Source: Sphagnum compactum
Lineage: Eukaryota; Bryophyta; Sphagnopsida; Sphagnales
Assembly: GCA_965153455.1 (NCBI GenBank)
Contig: OZ234494.1
Span: 15,996,001-16,060,000, forward strand
DNA: 64,000 bases
Direction: 5' to 3'
Shown here: piece by piece, positions 58,801 to 64,000 of the stretch
Position numbering within the stretch: the stretch's first letter is position 1
Layout: each line of letters begins with the position of its first letter
Notes under the pieces: generated by a model
The model's database searches: none
The model's input: the letters and a program-made list of their open reading frames with translations, nothing else
What the model was told of the DNA's origin: nothing
Program-made: the position numbers and the translations under genes

Positions 58801-61800
58801 AGATCATCACCAATTGGATCCAATTTTGGACTATGGTTCACTCTTCAAGCTGCGCCAAACCAGTGAGTCCATTTCTTCAATGACCTTCAATCATATGTAG
58901 AAAGCTCTCATGGACCTTTGGGTTCATATGTATATGCCCCAACACCCTGCACTTAATCATATAGGTCAGATTCTTTTTTCATTTTAAGGCTATAGTCTTG
59001 AAAACTTAAGAAAAGTCTCCGACAAATCACCTAAGTCTTTCTAAAGGTAACAAGGTTTTAACAAAACCATGCAAATTTTCGAATAGATCCTGGAAACTTG
59101 ATTACCCATCAAAGACATTTTCCACCACTAATATTTTTGGAATCGGTATCCTATAAAATAGGAGATGCAATAGTACTATTGTTAATGCCAAACTAGAGTT
59201 GATTCCACCTTGTTTTGGCCAACCCATCCAAGGGTGATGGCTTAGTGGTATGGCCCTTGTTTGATATCACAAAGGCCTTGGGTTCAAACCTACTAGTGAG
59301 CAGTGAAAGCTCTAATGCATACTTTGTCACTAGGCCCAACTTGTCAATTGAGTCTGCTGTTATGTTTCTTTTTTCTTTTCTTTTTAAAAATGCTTTCAGC
59401 CTCTTAATATTGCCATGCCATTAGTATCACCAGTGGAATTCCTTTGCTATTTTGAAAATTCAAAGGGTACAATACCACACATGGTGAACCATTAGAAGAG
59501 CCAAGACAAACCCTGAATAAATAGAGTACCTCGCTGCCATGCATAGAAATTAACAATATGGCCAGTGTTGGAAAATTCGGTGCACATTGTCTTGCCCCCA
59601 AAAACTCTTAGGGCCACTCCTACATTGGAGTAGTTCTATATGGGGCATTGGTGGAAACTGATTTAAAGCCATCTAGGAGCTGCGGTAGGGCTATGGATAA
59701 ATGGGAGGCCTTGAAAGCACCCTACATCTCCTAGTGTAGAGTGTCAAGAAGTATTTTCTGAAAAAACCTAGCAACTTGTGAAAGAGTTGGTGGCTTTGAA
59801 ATATTTTCAAGATGAATGTGTGATATGTAGGATAAGGCCCTAGGGTGGGGGGCCCTAGGATGAGGCGGTAGCTAAGTCCAGGCTCATATTTTGGGAACGG
59901 ACCCCTTTGATGGGGCTCACCCATCATAGAGCACAAGATGAACATTACCATAAGCTTAAAAATATGTAAATCACAAGGTGGTAGGAGTGATAACAATTGT
60001 GTGCATGTTTTTTTTTTCCCCCATTTTGTTATCTATCATGAGTGGCAATCATCCATAAAATGATGTTGCCAAAATTTGTGTATAGAAAACAGAAAGTTAG
60101 AAATTTAGGCATCCTTTTATATTGTGGGCTACCTATTAAAACCTAAATTTTGGTAATTTTTTTGAAATTGTTCTTCAAAAATTGGTAATCAAACCCCCAA
60201 AATACACCTTGTTTGCATTTCTAAAAAACAAATCTGCAAGAAAAAAAACATCAAGAATCAACTTATGCCTACAAGAGATCTCCCACACCAACAAGAAGCC
60301 TTGTAGTAGGTGTAATAGGCCTCTTGACCTCTTACACCAACAAGAAGCCTCATACACCTATGCTAACAAGAAGCCTCTTTGTAGGTGTAAGAGGCCTTGC
60401 ATAGGTGTAAGGTAACTCCTATTTGTGAGGATGCATTAGTAATGTGTCTAAGGTGCCCCTCTAAATAGGTACACAACAAATTTTCTCTAGTGTACCTAGT
60501 GGGGAAAATAGAAACCATCCGAAAAATAGAAAAATCAGGGGTAAGAATACCTGATTCAATTTGTCACAATAGTTAACATACGTCCTCAACTTTGCATGCA
60601 TGTGCATGAGTTGATTGATATGTTGTCAGGCAATTGAGTTGTGGGCAATGCTTAAAATTCATAACATACTTTCTAACTTAGAGTCATTCACATGGCTTGA
60701 TCCCCTCATTGAGACTATGGAGTGTCCAGTTAGTAAGGTTAACAATGAGGATTGGCAACCCATTGATCCTTATTGATGATGAAGCAATGTTTGTTTTTCA
60801 TGGTGAAACAATATTAAAACAAAAACTGTGATTTTTTTTTTTAAAAGCGCTTACAGGAATTTTAATGGCCACATTTCCAGAAGAAATATATATATTATGT
60901 TCTAGTCAGGGCTTTTTTTTTTTTTTCCCAATTTTGTGATGTGGGTAGACGGCCTAATTTGGCAGAGAGAAAAGTAGATATCCTTTGGACTTGTTGCAGC
61001 TCCCTGTTTTTGTTTTGGTCACTGAGTGGCAAAAATTCGTCACAAAGAAAATTATTACTTTGATCATGAAGCAGCAAAAAAATTTGTCACAAAATAAACT
61101 TCAAGTAGCTAGCCAAGTTTCAACAATATATAAGGTTATATATTTTATAACTTCTAGATCTCATGTATAAACCAAATCTCACTAAATTTGCTTGTGGGTG
61201 ATTATCACAATGGCTACATCACAAATTAGAAAATAAAAACACTGGCCTTGGGTGGCCACTACCCAAGCGCACTGTTTACGCTATGATTATGATAGTAGAA
61301 GATATTCCGTGTATAATAGAGAATGTAACATCGGCTGCAAGCATTCTCTCTCTGGAATGATCAAAGCTTTTAGTGTCACCCTGCAATAAAAGAATGCCAT
61401 ATCATACTGACAATGGAATGGCATACATAAATACTCATGATACCTTTTCATATTTGCTTTAATACTGATCATTCTGAAGACCTCTCCTCTGTATGCTTCC
61501 TGTTGTAAATTGCATGACAACAAAATAGAGCCTCGTGCGCACAACCTATCCATGAAATTCCTTTTGGTCGAAGGAATTTGAAGCTTACACAGGAGAGCCC
61601 TTTTGAATTCAAGTCTACATGGTTTTTAGAGTGTTGCAGATTCTCAATCAACTAGAGTGTCTGGACTCTGGGTTTACGGAAATAACCCCACATCATGTGC
61701 AACCTATCCATTAAATTCCTTTTGGAAGGAATTTGAAGCTTACACAGGAAAGCCCCTTTTGAATTCAAGTTTACATGGTTTTAGAGCGTTGCAGATTCCC

Positions 61801-63706
61801 AGCTAGAGTGTCTGGACTCTGGGTTTACTGAAATAACCCCACATTTAACAAAGTTTTGCAAAGCCCAACAATTGTGAGGATCACTGCAGACAGGCCTTCA
61901 ATAAAGAGCTGAAACCAAACGGTCATTTTTTTATCCACTGCCTGTATGCTATTGAAACTAGACTTTATTATTTCTTTAGGAATTGATCTAGAAGCTTTTT
62001 GTTGTTGTTGTTGATGAAGCAACCAAAAGAAAGAAAGCCTGTAATAAGTACTTAGCTCGGGATCCAACAGTAGAATTGAAATCAGAGTCCCCAAGGAAAA
62101 AAAGTGTCACCTGCCAGCTTTATTTTGAATCTTGTCACTTTGTGGAGAGAGAGTTTCTCCTGCCATGGCTTATGTGGTTACTGGGTGCATTAAAGGAACA
62201 CACCACCCTAGTTTCAGCAGAGAATCTTCCATACCTGCACCTTCATTTAAGGGTAAGCATGGTGTGAGTGTGATCCAAGGATCCACCACACCAGAGCTTA
62301 CTTATGAAAGGTGGGAAAGGGGCTCCTCAATCTCTGATTTTTTTCATTCACCTTTCAAGTCTATTCTATGGTCTGTTGATTAAAAAGGGCTACTAAAATT
62401 CTAACAAGTTAAGTGTCCATTTAGATTGAATGAAAAAAAAACATAGATAAAGTTGTTAGCACAAATGGAGTTGAAGTCTGAGACAATGCTGATGTACTGT
62501 TTGTACTGTCAAAGTTTTGGGCTTTACATACATAAAGCCAAAACTTGAGCATTTGGAGTAGGTCTCATTATGTCCGACTCACCAACCCTACTTAACTAAA
62601 TGTGCTTTGGGTTGATCTCCCTCAGCTAGCATGTCTACAATGACATAATATCTTGGAGTAATAATGTCCATAACCACATTTAATTAGGGTTTACTAGGCA
62701 ATGAGTTCACATGTATGATTGTTTCATGGTCTAATTATCACTTGAGCTCCTCTAGTGATCATTTGCAAACTAGACTGATATTATGATCTGTTCACTCTGA
62801 TGGGTTCTCTGCAGAACTAGGATGCCCATCTTGGAGCAAATATCAAAGGGATTTGTGCGCATAAGGTAATCCATCTACTACTAACCACTTTACTAGTATC
62901 TAAGGTACTGTAATCCTTTGCAGTGATTTTGTTTTTTGGGTGAAATTTTTGCAACCTGAATTTTTGAAAAACGCCGCCCTTGTGTGACAAGTGCAAAGGC
63001 TTCTGTGGGGGGGGGGGGGGGGGGGGAAACGACCCACGGTTACCACATTATGAGGAAAGAAAAACTTTAAGTTGCCATATTTAGACTATGGAGGTTGTAG
63101 TATGTTGGTCAAAATATAGCATGAATCCTAAACTTTTCTACTTTCCTTTTTGACCTGTAGCCAAATTTGGCTAAGTCCTCTTGTGAATGAATGATAGCCA
63201 ACCCACTTACTTACCTCCCAAATTTGAAAAAAAAACATAAACACGGATTCCCCCCCCCACACCCACCCACAACCCCAAAAGATATTACAATTTTGATACA
63301 TTGCATCTACTAGATCACTCTAGTGTGTAATGAACTCATGATTAGAAAAACCATCTTTTTTTTTTCCTTTTCTTTTTTGGGGAACCCACCAGAAGACTTG
63401 ATGGACAAGCTGTTCACTATGTATCCCTTATATAATCCTCTGTATCCTTTTTACTCGCATATTCTTAGGAAAAAACAACTTCCAAGGAAATCTTACATGT
63501 TTGAAATTCTGATATTGATCTCCTCAGGTAGGCTCTTGCCTATCAATAAATAGAAAGGATCAGCGGTTTGATCATATTTCCGGAACCAACCTGACAATTT
63601 GAGGGCTAAATTTTTGTTGTTTTGTTGTACCAGGAATGAGCACACGACTGTTTTGATGGTAAAGAAGTACTTGGCAAAAAAGTTGGGTCTTGAGAGCGAG
63701 TCACAG
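55892..63706 (+). CDS. LAX2-like: LAX PANICLE 2-like nuclear protein with RAWUL-like C-terminal domain, 3' end outside window
   Basis: Coding exons: 55892-58504, 58762-58862, 62815-62865 and 63634-63706, all bounded by GT-AG introns and frame-consistent, giving 946 residues before the window ends. The ATG at 55892 is the first in this frame. Residues 1-870 are low complexity, rich in Asp, His, Gln, Ser and Ala. A KRK near 388 may be nuclear targeting, and WLQLSLG at 404-410 resembles the short motif of LAX2 proteins. Exons 2-4 encode GLWFTLQAAPNQ, a PILEQISKGFVRIR segment and VKKYLAKKLGLESESQ. This order matches the C-terminal ubiquitin-like (RAWUL) region shared by LAX2 and DRIP proteins. 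No RING finger is present, which favours LAX2 over the DRIP ubiquitin ligases. In rice and maize LAX2/ba2 promotes axillary meristem formation; the role here is inference. Angiosperm relatives are far shorter (about 400 residues). Confidence 0.68.
59215..59400 (+). repeat. tRNA-derived SINE-like element in intron 2
   Basis: TGGCTTAGTGGT is a perfect pol III A box and GGGTTCAAACCT a near-consensus B box about 35 bases later; a T-rich tail (TTTCTTTTTTCTTTTCTTTTT) follows at 59366-59386. This is the best SINE-like candidate of the three in the window. Confidence 0.55.
60015..60165 (-). repeat. Dispersed repeat R4 copy (minus)
   Basis: Reverse complement shows TAGGTAGCCCACAATATAAAAG, GGATGCCTAAATTTC and ATGGATGATTGCCACT in R4 order. 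Confidence 0.65.
61085..61225 (+). repeat. Dispersed repeat R4 copy
   Basis: Shows TAACTTCTAGATCTCATGTA, AACCAAATCTCACTAAAT, GTGATTATCACAATGGC and TACATCACAAATTAG. Confidence 0.65.
61542..61844. repeat. 158-bp tandem duplication in intron 2
   Basis: Copies start CAACCTATCCAT at 61542 and 61700 and end near CCCACAT. They are highly similar with a few substitutions and small indels. Confidence 0.95.
63008..63225 (+). repeat. G run and R4 copy in intron 3
   Basis: A G run of about 19 bases at 63008-63026, then R4 text from 63065 (GCCATATTTAGAC, ATGAATCCTAAACTTT, CTGTAGCCAAATTTGGCTAAG, CCTCTTGTGAATGA). Intron 3 is 62866-63633. Confidence 0.7.
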
Positions 63707-64000
63707 GTAACTTATTATATTTCCCGAACACTTCTGCAGCGACTTTAATGCTCACAACAAAAAGTCCTGGGTTGTAATATTGCATGTTCAGACTCTACCA
63801 TCAACTGTCAAAAAAGAACTCTGGAAGAGTAATAAATAGCTACAGACAGACTCTTTACATGCTTCGAATTTTAAAAGTAATCCCAAAAAATGTTAGTATC
63901 GAAGTTTCACGTCTTAATTGAAAGTGACATTTGCACGGTCATTTTGTGAAGGCTTGTGTCAGTAATAAGACAACATGTAGAAACCTGAAGGTGGTACAAG
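63707..64000 (+). other. Start of intron 4 of the LAX2-like gene
   Basis: Donor GTAACTT follows the codon CAG. No convincing acceptor with a matching continuation of the domain (expected to open with a VEI-type stretch) is present before the window ends. Confidence 0.65.

Larger units (their letters stand above)
58863..62814 (+). other. Intron 2 of the LAX2-like gene (3952 bp)
   Basis: Donor GTGAGTCC after CCAAACCA and acceptor TTCTCTGCAG. The join preserves the frame (CA|A, Gln). It contains a SINE-like segment, a minus R4 copy (60015-60165), a plus R4 copy (61085-61225) and a 158-bp tandem duplication, so the intron has grown by insertion. No internal exon was recognised. Confidence 0.75.

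Noticed and set aside
59215-59290. Functional tRNA gene
   Set aside because: A and B boxes are present but acceptor and anticodon stems do not form a proper cloverleaf.
55892-63706. DRIP-type RING E3 ubiquitin ligase
   Set aside because: No cysteine/histidine RING pattern occurs in the frame or in the leader, although the C-terminal domain is of the same general type.

Overview
This window is nuclear DNA of a land plant or close streptophyte relative. The evidence is a Ty3/gypsy LTR retrotransposon of plant type, GT-AG introns, a CACTA-type terminal repeat, MITEs, and one spliced host gene whose C-terminal domain matches the plant LAX PANICLE 2 (LAX2) / DRIP family. Only about one host gene sits in 64 kb, with AT-rich, repeat-dense surroundings. 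The very long first coding exon (871 residues) and the long, GC-richer leader fit a seed-free plant such as a bryophyte, but I cannot name the genus from sequence alone.

Left part (1-9.5 kb). A minus-strand Ty3/gypsy element runs off the left edge: pol with one in-frame stop, gag, a leader holding four 155-bp tandem repeats, and one LTR (4060-4326). The element appears to use self-priming rather than tRNA priming. It is followed by a complete TA-flanked pogo-group DNA transposon (5186-7918) with a nonsense-mutated transposase, and by a non-autonomous element with CACTA-type ends (8246-9498).

Middle (9.5-51 kb). This is mostly very AT-rich, gene-free DNA. It holds a badly decayed third pogo-type transposase (about 20.8-21.6 kb), a second complete pogo-group transposon (31630-35105, transposase with a spliced acidic tail), a Harbinger-like MITE (39176-39563), a TA-flanked foldback element (49271-50018), several dispersed repeat families (called R1-R4 here), tandem repeats and strong hairpins. 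The block 21.6-31.4 kb shows no recognisable gene.

Right part (51.4-64 kb). Base composition changes to a richer, GATC- and CAGC-rich sequence that looks like the promoter and leader of a plus-strand gene. That gene (coding exons 55892-58504, 58762-58862, 62815-62865 and 63634-63706) encodes a long low-complexity protein with a WLQLSLG motif and the beginning of a RAWUL-like C-terminal domain. It runs off the right edge. A 63-codon upstream ORF ends on the main start codon.

The most interesting items are the self-priming arrangement of the retrotransposon, the paired features of the two pogo elements (conserved N-terminal ITxFF motif, AT-hook, identical catalytic spacing, a spliced acidic tail in one), stop codons mostly explicable by cytosine deamination at CAG sites, and the inverted-repeat families around the host gene.
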